NCBI RefSeq assembly: GCF_963675065.1
Contig: NZ_OY775905.1
Span: 1,438,501 to 1,502,500 of the forward strand
DNA: 64,000 nt
Reading direction: 5' to 3'
Origin: an uncultured Draconibacterium sp.
GTDB taxonomy: Bacteria > Bacteroidota > Bacteroidia > Bacteroidales > Prolixibacteraceae
The translations under genes were made by a program, and so were the position numbers. Shown in pieces: positions 55,133 to 64,000 of the stretch (the first letter of the stretch is position 1; each line of letters starts with the position of its first letter). Below the pieces are notes generated by a model. That model was not told where the DNA came from. It saw only the letters and a program-made list of their open reading frames with translations, and did not search any database.

Positions 55133-55167
55133 AAAACCGTTTCTCGTTTGGGAAGCGGTTTTTTTTC
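55133..55167 (+). terminator. Terminator after fbaA
   Basis: AAAACCG.TTTC pairs with GGAA.CGGTTTT around a 7-base loop, followed by a run of eight T; 25 bases after the stop. Confidence 0.82.
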
Positions 55168-55208
55168 TGAAAGTCCCCATCTTTTTATGTGTATTGCCGT
55201 TTGAGTTT

Positions 55209-55498
55209 CGTCCGGGAGAACCATCTGGCTTCGATCTGCTTTCTTTGCCGGACGATTTCCCTTTGGTCATTTCATCCCGGCGCTAAGCACCGGGTTATTC
55301 ACATTCGACGCTTCCAGCGTCATAAAAACTTGCAATTGCGACATTGCAGGTCAATAAACTCGTCTTAACTTTGTAATTCAGTTCAATATCCCGAGGGGAT
55401 AAAGTGTGACTAACCTCGGGTGAAACCCGGGGTTGATGTGCCGTAATTTAAAGGCGCAATCAGTAAGCTGTTCAATGCACAATCGTTGTGTGCGCCTT
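55209..55498. repeat. Palindrome-dense non-coding region
   Basis: Five inverted repeats in about 290 bases: CGTCCGG/CCGGACG (55209 and 55248), CCCGG/CCGGG (55276-55294), GACGCT-TCC-AGCGTC (55307-55321), AACCTCGGGT/ACCCGGGGTT (55412-55434) and AAGGCGCA/TGCGCCTT (55451 and 55491). The base composition is more GC-rich than nearby gaps. No open frame fits. It resembles non-coding repetitive (REP-like) DNA. Confidence 0.6.
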
Positions 55499-55579
55499 GT
55501 AATCTGGCCATTTTTATGAAATGCTGTTAACAGACTTTACTTTCATTCCTGTTGGTGATACACGGGAATCATGAATGTT

Positions 55580-57016
55580 TTATTCCAGCAACTGGGTGTA
55601 ATGCTCGTAGCGGCTAAAAATCTGCTTCACATAACTCACCGGTTCAATTCCGCGCACATAACCGTATTTAATAAAAGGTTTGTTGTAATTCTCGGGGTAA
55701 CTAAGTTTTAACATTGAATCCTCAACGCATTCGTCCCACCGATAACTGTCGATTCCTTCCTCCTCGGCCAATGTTCGTGCATCTATCACATGGCTGTAAC
55801 CACAATTATAGGCGGCCATTGTAAATTTTATACGCTGCACGGAATCCGGGATATCAATAAAACGATCCCACAAAACTTTTAACACTTTGGAAGCTCCATC
55901 AAGGTTGTCCTCAGGATCGGTTCTGTCCTCAACACCATAACGTTCGGCAGTTTGCGGCATCATTTGCATAAGCCCTTTGGCACCTGCCCACGATTCAGAT
56001 ACCGGATTAAACCTGGATTCCTGGTAGATCATCGACGCTATTAGCCGCCAGTCCCACCCAATTGTATCTGCGTAAGTTTGTATCAAATCGTCGTATTCAC
56101 TTATCCGGTTGTGATTTATACTGTAGAAAACACTGTTTTCGCGCTGCCTGTATGAACGTTCGTTTTTAAAGTATTTGTTATAAATAACGTAATAGGTTAC
56201 CCCGTTTTTCATTGAGTCGATCCAGCTGTTTAGCTCTGTTAGCAATTCATCAGAATTGGGCCGGAGAGCCCAGGCCATACGTTGCGAAAAACTAACCGGT
56301 ACACGAATATCAAGATTGGGATAATACGATGCATTAATGCTGGCAATATTATTATCGGCAAAGGTGTACTTTATTTCACCGTTCGACACCATTTCAATAA
56401 TTTTATCAGTCGCCAAGTCGCCGGGCAGTGTATCAATATGGATTTTACCGCCCATCTCGTCCATCAGGTTTTCTACCCTGTTTAAATACGACGAACTGGC
56501 GCGCACCGAAACAGTATCGTCAATCAACTCAATTGCATCGTGAATTAAAGAATTTTGCACTGCACTCCATTTCATTTTTCGCCAGTTGTCGGGCTTTTTT
56601 TGCACCAAAACCTGGTGAGTGAGATACAAATAATCGGAAAACTGCACCAACTTCTTACGTTTTCCGGTAATTGTTAATCCATGGGCAATAAGGTCGACTT
56701 TTCCGCTCATCAGCATTTCATACATGGTCTCAAAATCATTCGACACCTCGAGTTTGTATTCAACCCCGATGTGTTCGGCAAAACGCTTAAGCAGCTCATA
56801 CTCATAGCCCATGGGTTGCCCTCTGTACAGAAAGTAACTCGTACTGCTATAAGAGGTAACAACATTCAATACGCCATCATCCAAAATCTCAGATAAATCA
56901 CGATCGATAATTGGGTGCTCCTTTTTCTCTTTGTCTTTTAGGTTTTTATTCGAGGTGCATGCAGCCAACAAAAAAAGCAAGACGATGCTAATAATACCAA
57001 AGCAATGTTTTACCAT
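55580..57016 (-). CDS. mltF: Membrane-bound lytic transglycosylase MltF
   Basis: 478-residue lipoprotein with lipobox LAAC (Cys20). Residues ~45-290 form a periplasmic solute-binding (SBP_bac_3) domain (DGVLNVVTSYSSTSYFLYRGQPMGYEYELLKRFAEHIG). Residues ~310-460 form an SLT lysozyme-like domain with catalytic Glu333 (ASMIYQESRFNP), GAKGLMQMMPQTAERYG and AAYNCGYSHVIDAR. It cleaves peptidoglycan strands to 1,6-anhydro ends; the binding domain regulates it. The architecture and length match the family. Divergent from the TPR kinase. Confidence 0.95.
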   Translation of the reverse strand: MVKHCFGIISIVLLFLLAACTSNKNLKDKEKKEHPIIDRDLSEILDDGVLNVVTSYSSTSYFLYRGQPMGYEYELLKRFAEHIGVEYKLEVSNDFETMYEMLMSGKVDLIAHGLTITGKRKKLVQFSDYLYLTHQVLVQKKPDNWRKMKWSAVQNSLIHDAIELIDDTVSVRASSSYLNRVENLMDEMGGKIHIDTLPGDLATDKIIEMVSNGEIKYTFADNNIASINASYYPNLDIRVPVSFSQRMAWALRPNSDELLTELNSWIDSMKNGVTYYVIYNKYFKNERSYRQRENSVFYSINHNRISEYDDLIQTYADTIGWDWRLIASMIYQESRFNPVSESWAGAKGLMQMMPQTAERYGVEDRTDPEDNLDGASKVLKVLWDRFIDIPDSVQRIKFTMAAYNCGYSHVIDARTLAEEEGIDSYRWDECVEDSMLKLSYPENYNKPFIKYGYVRGIEPVSYVKQIFSRYEHYTQLLE

Positions 57017-57182
57017 ATTTTTTACGGTTTATAATCTCTGATCTTACGCCGACAAGGTATAAAAAGAATTAGAAATATGAAATTTATCAGTTTTTACTCT
57101 CACTTCATTTACATTTTGATTACAATAGCTACACAACATAAATACATTGTTTAAAAATAAGCCATCCTGCTCACATTCTTTA

Positions 57183-57210
57183 TTGTATATATTTGATTTA
57201 ATTATATTTG
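57183..57210 (+). promoter_or_regulatory. Promoter of the TPR kinase gene
   Basis: TTG (57183-57185), 17 bases, TATATTTG (57203-57210). A second TATATTTG lies at 57188-57195. Both lie inside the longer possible frame, which supports the ATG at 57228. Confidence 0.6.
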
Positions 57211-57227
57211 CAGATCTGTGCAAACTT

Positions 57228-59312
57228 ATGAAAAATTGGAATAATCATATCTTACTGTGTTTATTGTTCGCATTTATTGTTGGTGTTTCACCTGTTTTTG
57301 GAAAAGATACGTTACAGATCGATTCGCTAAAAACCGCTGTTAAAACGGAAACAAGTGCGGAGAAAATCGTAGATATCTACATCGATCTTTCCGATTTATA
57401 CGGTTATTTTAATGCTGACAGTTCGCTTAAATACGCTGAAAAAGCCTTCGATCTCTCAAAAAAAAGCAATTATAAATACGGCGAAGGAACAGCACTTTTT
57501 CTTATCAGTTATATTTATGACCAGTCGGGAGAATGGCTTCCGGCCATTTCTAACCTTGAAAAAGCCATTGATATATTCACTATAAATAACGATTCGCTTT
57601 CATTAATTGCATGCTACCTGAATCTTGGCGTTTTGTACTCATACGGAAAAGACCAGCTGCAGGCTCTTAAATACATTATTAAAGCCAAAAATATTTGCGA
57701 AGAAACCAACGAAAATTATGCCCTGTCCGAAGCATACAGCAATATTGGTTCGTATTACCAATACCTTAAGGAATACCGGAGTAGTTTGATTTATTACCAA
57801 AAAGCACTCGCCATCGACACCTTACAGCATAACATTCCAAATGAGAGCTTAAACCATACTGCGCTGAGTTATAACTTCCTGAAGTTAAATCGTCACGACG
57901 AGGCACTATACCAGTTAAACGAAGCCGAGAAACTTTTGCCACAGATTAACGATAAGCAACGTGAAATTGAAGTAATGCTTGGTTTTATTTATTATTACCT
58001 TGAAACCGAAGATCTTGAAAAGGCAAAAAACTACATTGATAGAATTGTAGACTACAAAAATCAAAACGAATTTGTAAAACTTGCCGTTGAAATTAATTAT
58101 GTAGGTGGTCGGTACTACCTAAAAAAGAAGGACTACCGAAAAGCAATAAACTACTACGACATAGCCATTGTACAAAGTAATACGCTGGAAAAATACGATT
58201 ACCTCTCAGACTATTACAACGAAAAAGGAGAAGCTTATGCCGGGCTTCAACAATACGAAAAAGCATACGAAATGATTTCAAAAGCAAAAGCAGCTTTTGA
58301 AATGCTAAAACCCGATGAGATTGTTGAGGCGCTGGGCAAGTTCGAAGCCGGCGAAGCAAGTAAGGCCGAAAGAAATAAGATTTTACTTGAGCAGCAGCTG
58401 GCTTCAGCAAAAAACGAAAGCGATCAATTTAAATTTCGGGTAAAAGCGGCCTCTGCCATTGTTGCCTTATTAATTATTTTGGCGACACTCTCCTTTTTTC
58501 TCATCCTCCGAAAAAAGCACACCGACGAGCTCAAAGCCAACTACAACACCATAAACCGTCAGAAATTATTGCTGGAAGAAAACCTGGTAAAGCTTGCTGA
58601 AGACGAACAAAACCTTAAAAAACTAAATGCCACAAAAGACAAATTCTTTTCGATTATTGCACACGACTTAAAAAATCCATTTAATGTTTTAATCGGTATT
58701 TCCGATTTATTGCGCAATGAAAAGAAAACCAAAAACTCGGATGATTTCGATGTGCTTATTAACGGTATGTACCAGGCAGCCACGAGTGGCTACGAGTTGT
58801 TGGAGAACCTGTTGGAATGGTCGCGTACACAAACCGGAACCATTAAATTCGAACCACAGTCTTTCTTTATTCATAAAGTTTTCGAAATCAACAAAGACCT
58901 CAATCTTGAGGTGGCCAAAAGCAAAGGTATAAACATCAACATCTCGGAAAAGAAAGCTATGGTTTATGCTGATTTTGATATGGTAAACTTTATTGTTCGT
59001 AACCTGCTGAACAACGCCATAAAATTCTCGAATAAAAACGGCAAAATTGAACTGCTTGCCAAAAAAGATGGAGAAATGCTTATTGTTACCGTAAAAGACG
59101 ATGGTATTGGAATGACTCCGGAAATGATAGAAAACCTGTTTAAAATTGAAAAATCAGTGCAACGCGAAGGCACCGCTCACGAAAAAGGGACAGGATTAGG
59201 CTTAATTCTTTGCCAGGAGTTTATCAAAAAAAATGGCGGCAATATCTGGGTCGACAGCGAAATAGACAAGGGCAGCAGCTTCCACTTCAGTCTTCCGCTT
59301 TCGTTGTCGTAA
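57228..59312 (+). CDS. TPR-containing sensor histidine kinase
   Basis: 694 residues from the ATG at 57228; an upstream start at 57147 would lie before the promoter. Signal peptide (to ~26, VFGK), six or seven tetratricopeptide repeats to ~400, one membrane helix (~413-433), a coiled coil, HisKA with His479 (FSIIAHDLKNPFN), and HATPase (VRNLLNNAIKFSNKNGK, GTGLGLILCQEF). TPR kinases of this design sense unknown periplasmic cues. No response regulator is adjacent. The kinase core is very close to that of the propeller kinase at 49098-52340. Confidence 0.92.
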   Translation: MKNWNNHILLCLLFAFIVGVSPVFGKDTLQIDSLKTAVKTETSAEKIVDIYIDLSDLYGYFNADSSLKYAEKAFDLSKKSNYKYGEGTALFLISYIYDQSGEWLPAISNLEKAIDIFTINNDSLSLIACYLNLGVLYSYGKDQLQALKYIIKAKNICEETNENYALSEAYSNIGSYYQYLKEYRSSLIYYQKALAIDTLQHNIPNESLNHTALSYNFLKLNRHDEALYQLNEAEKLLPQINDKQREIEVMLGFIYYYLETEDLEKAKNYIDRIVDYKNQNEFVKLAVEINYVGGRYYLKKKDYRKAINYYDIAIVQSNTLEKYDYLSDYYNEKGEAYAGLQQYEKAYEMISKAKAAFEMLKPDEIVEALGKFEAGEASKAERNKILLEQQLASAKNESDQFKFRVKAASAIVALLIILATLSFFLILRKKHTDELKANYNTINRQKLLLEENLVKLAEDEQNLKKLNATKDKFFSIIAHDLKNPFNVLIGISDLLRNEKKTKNSDDFDVLINGMYQAATSGYELLENLLEWSRTQTGTIKFEPQSFFIHKVFEINKDLNLEVAKSKGININISEKKAMVYADFDMVNFIVRNLLNNAIKFSNKNGKIELLAKKDGEMLIVTVKDDGIGMTPEMIENLFKIEKSVQREGTAHEKGTGLGLILCQEFIKKNGGNIWVDSEIDKGSSFHFSLPLSLS

Positions 59313-59691
59313 TTGCTATTTCCTTACGAAACGTGTTGCAGGATAGGTTCCGCAATCATTTTAATTATTGGATTTCTTCGCATATTTGTTTCATACCAGT
59401 ACCTACCAGCTAAAGTACAATTTGCAGCAACATGTATTTTACAGAGAGCGTATGTATGTATTAATGAAAAGGTGTCTGTGTATATAGAACCTTATATGAA
59501 ATTCGATTGCAATGAAACACAAACAGCAAGCTTTGATTCGAAAAGCACCCTTAGAATACAAGTTCTCGCTTTGTAATACGCTGGCGTGTATATCCACTAA
59601 AAACAAACTGTTTTAATAGTAAGCGGCGAAGGACTTGAGCCGGCAACAATTTCAATTCAAACAAAAAAGATTTAATACGACTAACTTAATT
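59313..59691. other. Gap with no gene
   Basis: About 380 bases between the TPR kinase and the first sulfatase. One frame of 87 codons is open but starts with TTG and has no family or signal-peptide character. No hairpin or promoter of note. Confidence 0.45.
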
Positions 59692-61128
59692 ATGAGAAAA
59701 CTAATATTACCAACTATTTTTAGCTTACTGCTGCTGGCTTGTCAGCAAAAAACAAAAACGAGTGATACGCAGCCAACAAGGCCAAATATTATTTATATAC
59801 TGGCCGACGACCTGGGTTATGGAGACCTGAGTTGCTACGGACAAACGTATTTTTCAACGCCAAACATCGATAAGCTGGCCGAAAACGGCATGCAGTTTAC
59901 CCAGCACTATTCGGGCTCAACGGTTTGTGCTCCTTCGCGCTCGGCATTAATGACCGGGCAACACACCGGGCACACCCCCGTTAGAGGCAACAAAGAGTGG
60001 CAACCCGAAGGACAATATCCCATGGCGACCAGTGCTGTTACCATTGCAGAAGCGCTAAAAGAAGCCGGTTACACAACCGGTGCTTTTGGCAAGTGGGGAT
60101 TGGGTTATCCGGGTTCGGAAGGCGACCCAAACATGCAGGGATTCGATGAATTCTTTGGCTACAACTGCCAGCGAATGGGACACAATTATTACCCTTATCA
60201 TCTGTGGCATAACCAGGAAAAGATTGTTCTTGAAGGGAATTCAGGAAAAAAAATGGAAGCTTACGGACCGGAACTGATCCACAACGAAGCGATTCGTTTT
60301 ATCGAAAACAACAAAGACCAACCATTTTTCATGTACTATCCTTCAATTATTCCGCATGCCGAGTTGTTTGCTCCTGAAGAGTACATTGCCAAATACCGCG
60401 GAAAATTTGAGCCCGAAAAAGCTTACAAAGGAGTTGATGATGGTGAACGCTATAAACAAGGTGGATACGGTTCGCAAGCAGAGGCACACGCAGCATTTGC
60501 GGCAATGGTTGACTACCTGGACATGCAGGTTGGCGAAATCGTTGCCAAACTGAAAGAACTGGGAATTTACGAAAACACCTTGATCATATTTACTTCGGAT
60601 AACGGTCCGCATTTGGAAGGTGGAGCAGATCCGGATTATTTCAACTCGAACGGACCGTTAAAAGGCTATAAACGTGACTTGTACGAAGGTGGTATCAGGA
60701 CACCAATGATTGCGGTATGGGACGGAAAAATTGCAGCCGGCAGTTCGTCTGATCACATTTCTGCTTTTTGGGATGTATTTCCCACCGTGGCTGAACTTAC
60801 CAACATTTCTACTCCCGATTCAATTGACGGAATTTCGTTTTTACCTACGCTGCTTGGCGAAGAACAATCGGCTCAGCACGATTATTTATACTGGGAATTT
60901 CATGAATTGAAAGGCCGACAAGCAGTTCGAAAAGGCAACTGGAAACTGGTGCGCTACAACGTTTTTACACCCGAAAAAACAACAACCGAATTATACAACC
61001 TGGCCACGGATGTGGGTGAAGAGAACAATGTGGCCAGCGACCATCCTGAATTGGTTGAGGAGCTCAGTGCTCTAATCGAAAAATCACATACTAAATCTGA
61101 TCTTTTCAAATTCGGAAATGAAGAATAA
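59692..61128 (+). CDS. Sulfatase (S1 family, lipoprotein)
   Basis: 478 residues from the ATG at 59692; the longer frame from 59635 has no signal sequence at its start. Lipobox LLAC (Cys17). Metal-binding Asp39/Asp40 (YILADDLGYGDLSCYG), formylglycine site Cys79 in CAPSR, GAFGKWGLG, a second metal site FTSDNGPH, and a late GGIRTPMIAVWDG. It removes sulfate from a glycan; the substrate class cannot be read by eye. The Cys must be matured by a formylglycine enzyme encoded elsewhere. The stop lies 10 bases before the ATG used for the second sulfatase. Confidence 0.93.
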   Translation: MRKLILPTIFSLLLLACQQKTKTSDTQPTRPNIIYILADDLGYGDLSCYGQTYFSTPNIDKLAENGMQFTQHYSGSTVCAPSRSALMTGQHTGHTPVRGNKEWQPEGQYPMATSAVTIAEALKEAGYTTGAFGKWGLGYPGSEGDPNMQGFDEFFGYNCQRMGHNYYPYHLWHNQEKIVLEGNSGKKMEAYGPELIHNEAIRFIENNKDQPFFMYYPSIIPHAELFAPEEYIAKYRGKFEPEKAYKGVDDGERYKQGGYGSQAEAHAAFAAMVDYLDMQVGEIVAKLKELGIYENTLIIFTSDNGPHLEGGADPDYFNSNGPLKGYKRDLYEGGIRTPMIAVWDGKIAAGSSSDHISAFWDVFPTVAELTNISTPDSIDGISFLPTLLGEEQSAQHDYLYWEFHELKGRQAVRKGNWKLVRYNVFTPEKTTTELYNLATDVGEENNVASDHPELVEELSALIEKSHTKSDLFKFGNEE

Positions 61129-61138
61129 GCGGAATGTT

Positions 61139-62713
61139 ATGAGCAACAAGATCATATTTCTGTTACTAATTACGATTACATTGTTTTCGTGTGGGCCCAA
61201 AAAACAAGAGGTTTCAAAACCCAATGTTCTTTTTATTCTGGTTGACGATTATGGCTACACCGATTGCAGTGTAATGGGCAGTAAGTATTACGAAACACCC
61301 AACATCGATCGGATTGCTAACGAAGGGATGCTGTTTACCGACGGCTATGCAGCTTGCCAGGTTTGCAGCCCTTCGCGGGCCAGTATTTTGAGCGGGAAAT
61401 TTCCGGCGCGGCATGGTATTACCGACTGGATTGGTGCAAAAACAGGAGAAGAATGGAGTAATACAGGCCGGGCCACAAAACTGCTCCCGCCGGAGTATGT
61501 TCATCATCTTCAGCACAGTTACACCACACTGCCCGAAGCAATGAAGGAAGCAGGCTATACCACTTTTTTTGCCGGCAAATGGCATTTGGGCGAAAAAGGG
61601 TCGTGGCCCGAAGATCATGGTTTTGACATCAATAAAGGCGGCTGGGATGTTGGTAGTCCCATTGGTGGCTATTACGCTCCCTGGGAAAACCCGAATCTTC
61701 CGAGTGGCGCCAATGGGGAGAACCTGACCATGCGTTTGGCAAAAGAAACTGTTGATTTTATACAAAACCACAAAGACACTGCCTTTTTTGCTTACCTGTC
61801 GTTTTATGCGGTGCACGGTCCCATCCAAACAACACAGGAAAAATGGGCAAAATACCGCGATAAAGCTGAAGAAATAGGAATAGCAGAAGCAGGATTTGAA
61901 ATGGGCCATTTTCTGCCCATCCGCCAATACCAGGACAACCCGGTTTATGCCGGACTGGTGGAAAGCACCGACGATGCAGTTGGTTATGTGCTGGATGCCC
62001 TGGACAATTTGGGCCTGGCAGATAATACCATAATCTGCTTTACCGGCGATAATGGCGGAGTGGCAGCCGGTGATGCTTTTGCCACTTCGAATAAACCGCT
62101 GCGTGGCGGTAAAGGTTATCAGTTTGAAGGTGGAATTCGCGAACCATTCTTAATAAAAGTTCCTGAACTGGGGAACGGGCAGAAATGCAACACTCCTGTT
62201 ACGGGGACCGATTTCTACCCAACAATTCTGGAACTTTGCGGCGCTGATTTAAAACCGGAAGAACACAAAGATGGAGTGAGTCTTGTTCCGCTTTTAGAAG
62301 GTAAATCAATTACTGAAAGGCCTCTTATCTGGCATTATCCGCATTACGGGAACCAGGGTGGCGAACCATCATCAATTATTCGTTTGGGCGACTGGAAACT
62401 CATTCATTATTACGAAGACGGCCATGAGGAACTGTACAATTTGAAAAATGATTTAAGCGAAACGACGGATCTTGCTGCTGAGAATTCTGAAAAGGTGGAG
62501 GCATTGAGTAAGCAACTTTTTGACATGCTGGAAGAAATGGGTGCTCGTTTTCCAACACAAGACCCAACATGGACAGCAGAGCGTGAAAAAGCACATCTGC
62601 AAAATATTATTGACAAAAGATGGCCGGCACTGGAAAAAGAACGGCTTTGGATGCTCTCAGAAGATTTTGATCCGGGGAACGACTGGTGGGGAAGTAAAAT
62701 CACTATTGACTAA
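61139..62713 (+). CDS. Sulfatase (S1 family, lipoprotein)
   Basis: 524 residues from the ATG at 61139 (MSNKIIFLLLITITLFSC, lipobox Cys18). An in-frame ATG at 61118 overlaps the previous gene by 11 bases and gives a worse signal peptide. Asp36/Asp37 (ILVDDYGYTDCSVMG), formylglycine site Cys76 (VCSPSR), FFAGKWHLG, FTGDNGG and GGIREPFLIKVP. It differs enough from its neighbour to suggest another bond specificity. The two probably act in sequence on one sulfated polysaccharide (inference). Confidence 0.92.
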   Translation: MSNKIIFLLLITITLFSCGPKKQEVSKPNVLFILVDDYGYTDCSVMGSKYYETPNIDRIANEGMLFTDGYAACQVCSPSRASILSGKFPARHGITDWIGAKTGEEWSNTGRATKLLPPEYVHHLQHSYTTLPEAMKEAGYTTFFAGKWHLGEKGSWPEDHGFDINKGGWDVGSPIGGYYAPWENPNLPSGANGENLTMRLAKETVDFIQNHKDTAFFAYLSFYAVHGPIQTTQEKWAKYRDKAEEIGIAEAGFEMGHFLPIRQYQDNPVYAGLVESTDDAVGYVLDALDNLGLADNTIICFTGDNGGVAAGDAFATSNKPLRGGKGYQFEGGIREPFLIKVPELGNGQKCNTPVTGTDFYPTILELCGADLKPEEHKDGVSLVPLLEGKSITERPLIWHYPHYGNQGGEPSSIIRLGDWKLIHYYEDGHEELYNLKNDLSETTDLAAENSEKVEALSKQLFDMLEEMGARFPTQDPTWTAEREKAHLQNIIDKRWPALEKERLWMLSEDFDPGNDWWGSKITID

Positions 62714-62823
62714 GTAAAAATATAGTCATATTTCATATCTTTTACGTCTTAATAAAACAGAACATTTTTTTAATGGCTAATAAACAGCAGACAAAACAGC
62801 ATATAATTTAAACCACATTAACC

Positions 62824-63753
62824 ATGGAGAGAAGAAATTTTATTCGTAACGCAGCTGCGGGCACACTGGCTTTCAGCAGTATCTCAGGCATTGCAGGAGC
62901 TTCAGTTTCCGATTCAAAAGTGTCAAATTCAGCTAAGTTTAAGTTGAAATATGCGCCAGGACTTGGAACCTTCCGCGAGCATGTTGGAGAAGATCCGATT
63001 GAAAACCTCAAGTTTATTGCCGATCAGGGCTTTACAGCTTTTTTTGACAATGGCCTGATGTGGAAACCATCTGAAATGCAGGAAAAAATTGGTAACGAAG
63101 CAGCGCGTCTTGGACTCGATATTGGCCCGTTTATCGTTTATGCCGATCATGGTGCCAAATACGGTGTTACCGACGATCCTGAAGTAACTAAAATGTTGGT
63201 AGATAAAACCGAAGAAGCACTTAATGTACAAAAAAGAACAGGTGCAAAAACAGGATTGATAACATTCGGTATATATGACGAAAAAATGGATTGGGATTAT
63301 CAAACCATTAATGTAATCAATCATATGCGCGCTTGTTGTGATGTTGCCGGAACAAGCGGGCTGGATTTAGTTATGGAACCACTAAACCATCAGGTTGACC
63401 ATCCAAAATTATTCCTTACAAAAATGGCGCAGGCAAAAATGATTTGCGTTGCCGTTGATCATCCAAGCTGTAAAATTGTTGACGATCTCTATCATCAGCA
63501 AATTACCGAGGGCAACCTCATTATGAATATGGATATCTGCTGGGATTATATTGGCGCGTTTCATTGTGGCGACAACCCAGGACGTAAAGAACCCGGAACC
63601 GGAGAGATTAACTTCGTCAAAATTTTCAAACATATGTACGACAAAGGCTACAACGGAACAATTTGTGCCGAACATGGTAAAAGTATTCCCGGAAAAGAAG
63701 GCGAAATAGCTTTTATTGAAGCGTACCGGAAAGCCGACTCTTTTGAAGTTTAG
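62824..63753 (+). CDS. Hydroxypyruvate isomerase-like TIM-barrel protein, exported
   Basis: 309 residues. The N-terminus has a twin-arginine-type signal (MERRNFIRNAAAGTLAFSS). The AP-endonuclease-2-like TIM barrel follows: ENLKFIADQGFTAFFDNGLMWKP, GLDLVMEPLNHQVDHP with the conserved Glu, CVAVDHPSCKIVDDLYHQQITEGNLI, FHCGDNPGRKEPGTGEINF and GTICAEHGKS. Family enzymes isomerise hydroxypyruvate or related sugars acids; the export signal suggests periplasmic sugar work. It follows the sulfatases by 110 bases and is closed by a terminator. Confidence 0.85.
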   Translation: MERRNFIRNAAAGTLAFSSISGIAGASVSDSKVSNSAKFKLKYAPGLGTFREHVGEDPIENLKFIADQGFTAFFDNGLMWKPSEMQEKIGNEAARLGLDIGPFIVYADHGAKYGVTDDPEVTKMLVDKTEEALNVQKRTGAKTGLITFGIYDEKMDWDYQTINVINHMRACCDVAGTSGLDLVMEPLNHQVDHPKLFLTKMAQAKMICVAVDHPSCKIVDDLYHQQITEGNLIMNMDICWDYIGAFHCGDNPGRKEPGTGEINFVKIFKHMYDKGYNGTICAEHGKSIPGKEGEIAFIEAYRKADSFEV

Positions 63754-63774
63754 CATTTAATTCCTACAAATAAA

Positions 63775-63802
63775 AAAGGTGGTTCATATATGAACCACCT
63801 TT
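63775..63802 (+). terminator. Terminator after the TIM-barrel gene
   Basis: A perfect 14-bp palindrome (AAAGGTGGTTCATA / TATGAACCACCTTT), 22 bases after the stop. It could also act on the opposite strand. Confidence 0.82.
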
Positions 63803-64000
63803 CTTTGCATTTTGTCTTCATCATTGGGAGGGAGAACAGTATGCAGTAATTAAAATACTACTGAAGAACTGCCAAATATTATTATCTGTTATTAATTCTC
63901 TATCAGTAAAACGTTTTGCAAAGATCGGTTTATCATTTTTAGTAGTATCTGCAAATCGTAAAAAGCAAACCCCACATTGTAAAAATTCATTATATGTAAC

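Noticed and set aside
59313..59576. 87-codon frame after the TPR kinase
   Set aside because: TTG start, no signal or family pattern, and no ribosome-binding or promoter support.

Overview
The window is a chromosome segment from a member of the Bacteroidota, most likely a marine, anaerobic or facultative Bacteroidales/Marinilabiliales (Prolixibacteraceae-like) bacterium. The evidence is a complete type IX secretion core in porP-K-L-M-N order, Bacteroidota-type promoters (TTG, about 19 bases, TAnnTTTG), Reg_prop and LytTR signalling proteins, long-form IspG, an anaerobe-type hybrid cluster protein, and sulfatases of the kind used on sulfated marine polysaccharides. The genus is inferred, not shown. 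No rRNA, CRISPR, prophage or intact insertion sequence is visible.

Layout. 1-9 kb: the 3' part of a TonB-dependent receptor, then (minus strand) a GldK paralogue and the T9SS genes gldN, gldM, gldL, gldK and porP. 9-19 kb: a ureohydrolase-fold protein with degraded metal ligands, topA, a penicillin-binding protein 1A broken by one missing base, a small membrane protein, an M3 peptidase and a flavin reductase. 19-28 kb: a small lipoprotein, a 41-bp tandem repeat, ispG, a gldA-like ABC ATPase, a glycosyltransferase, a LytS/LytTR two-component pair, and metK behind a SAM-II riboswitch. 28-29 kb: initiator tRNA followed by a GIY-YIG gene lying between two 105-bp direct repeats of the tRNA 3' part plus terminator. 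29-34 kb: an HMA-CDF transporter, a secreted protein of unknown role, a DUF5916 outer-membrane protein and a small secreted WM-repeat protein.

34-43 kb is a long minus-strand run: DUF2723 membrane protein, purD, DUF6427, a NodU-type carbamoyltransferase, tsaB, a DUF3108 protein and efp. Several of these genes overlap by 1-4 bases. 43-49 kb: a PorP-like protein, then an Fnr-family regulator overlapping pgeF, divergent from a ferredoxin gene and hcp (nitrosative stress). 49-59 kb: two kinases with near-identical cores but different sensors, two divergent class II aldolases, and MltF. 59-64 kb: two lipoprotein sulfatases and a hydroxypyruvate-isomerase-like TIM-barrel protein, probably a small sulfated-glycan locus.

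The least explained signals are non-coding. A two-hairpin element occurs twice (28541-28649 and 33743-33847) with paired changes in its stems. Other candidates are the tRNA/GIY-YIG duplication, a 41-bp degenerate tandem repeat, a three-copy GATATG...ATATC repeat, and a palindrome-dense gap at 55.2-55.5 kb. Among proteins, the WM-repeat secreted protein and the ureohydrolase-like protein with missing metal ligands are the best leads.
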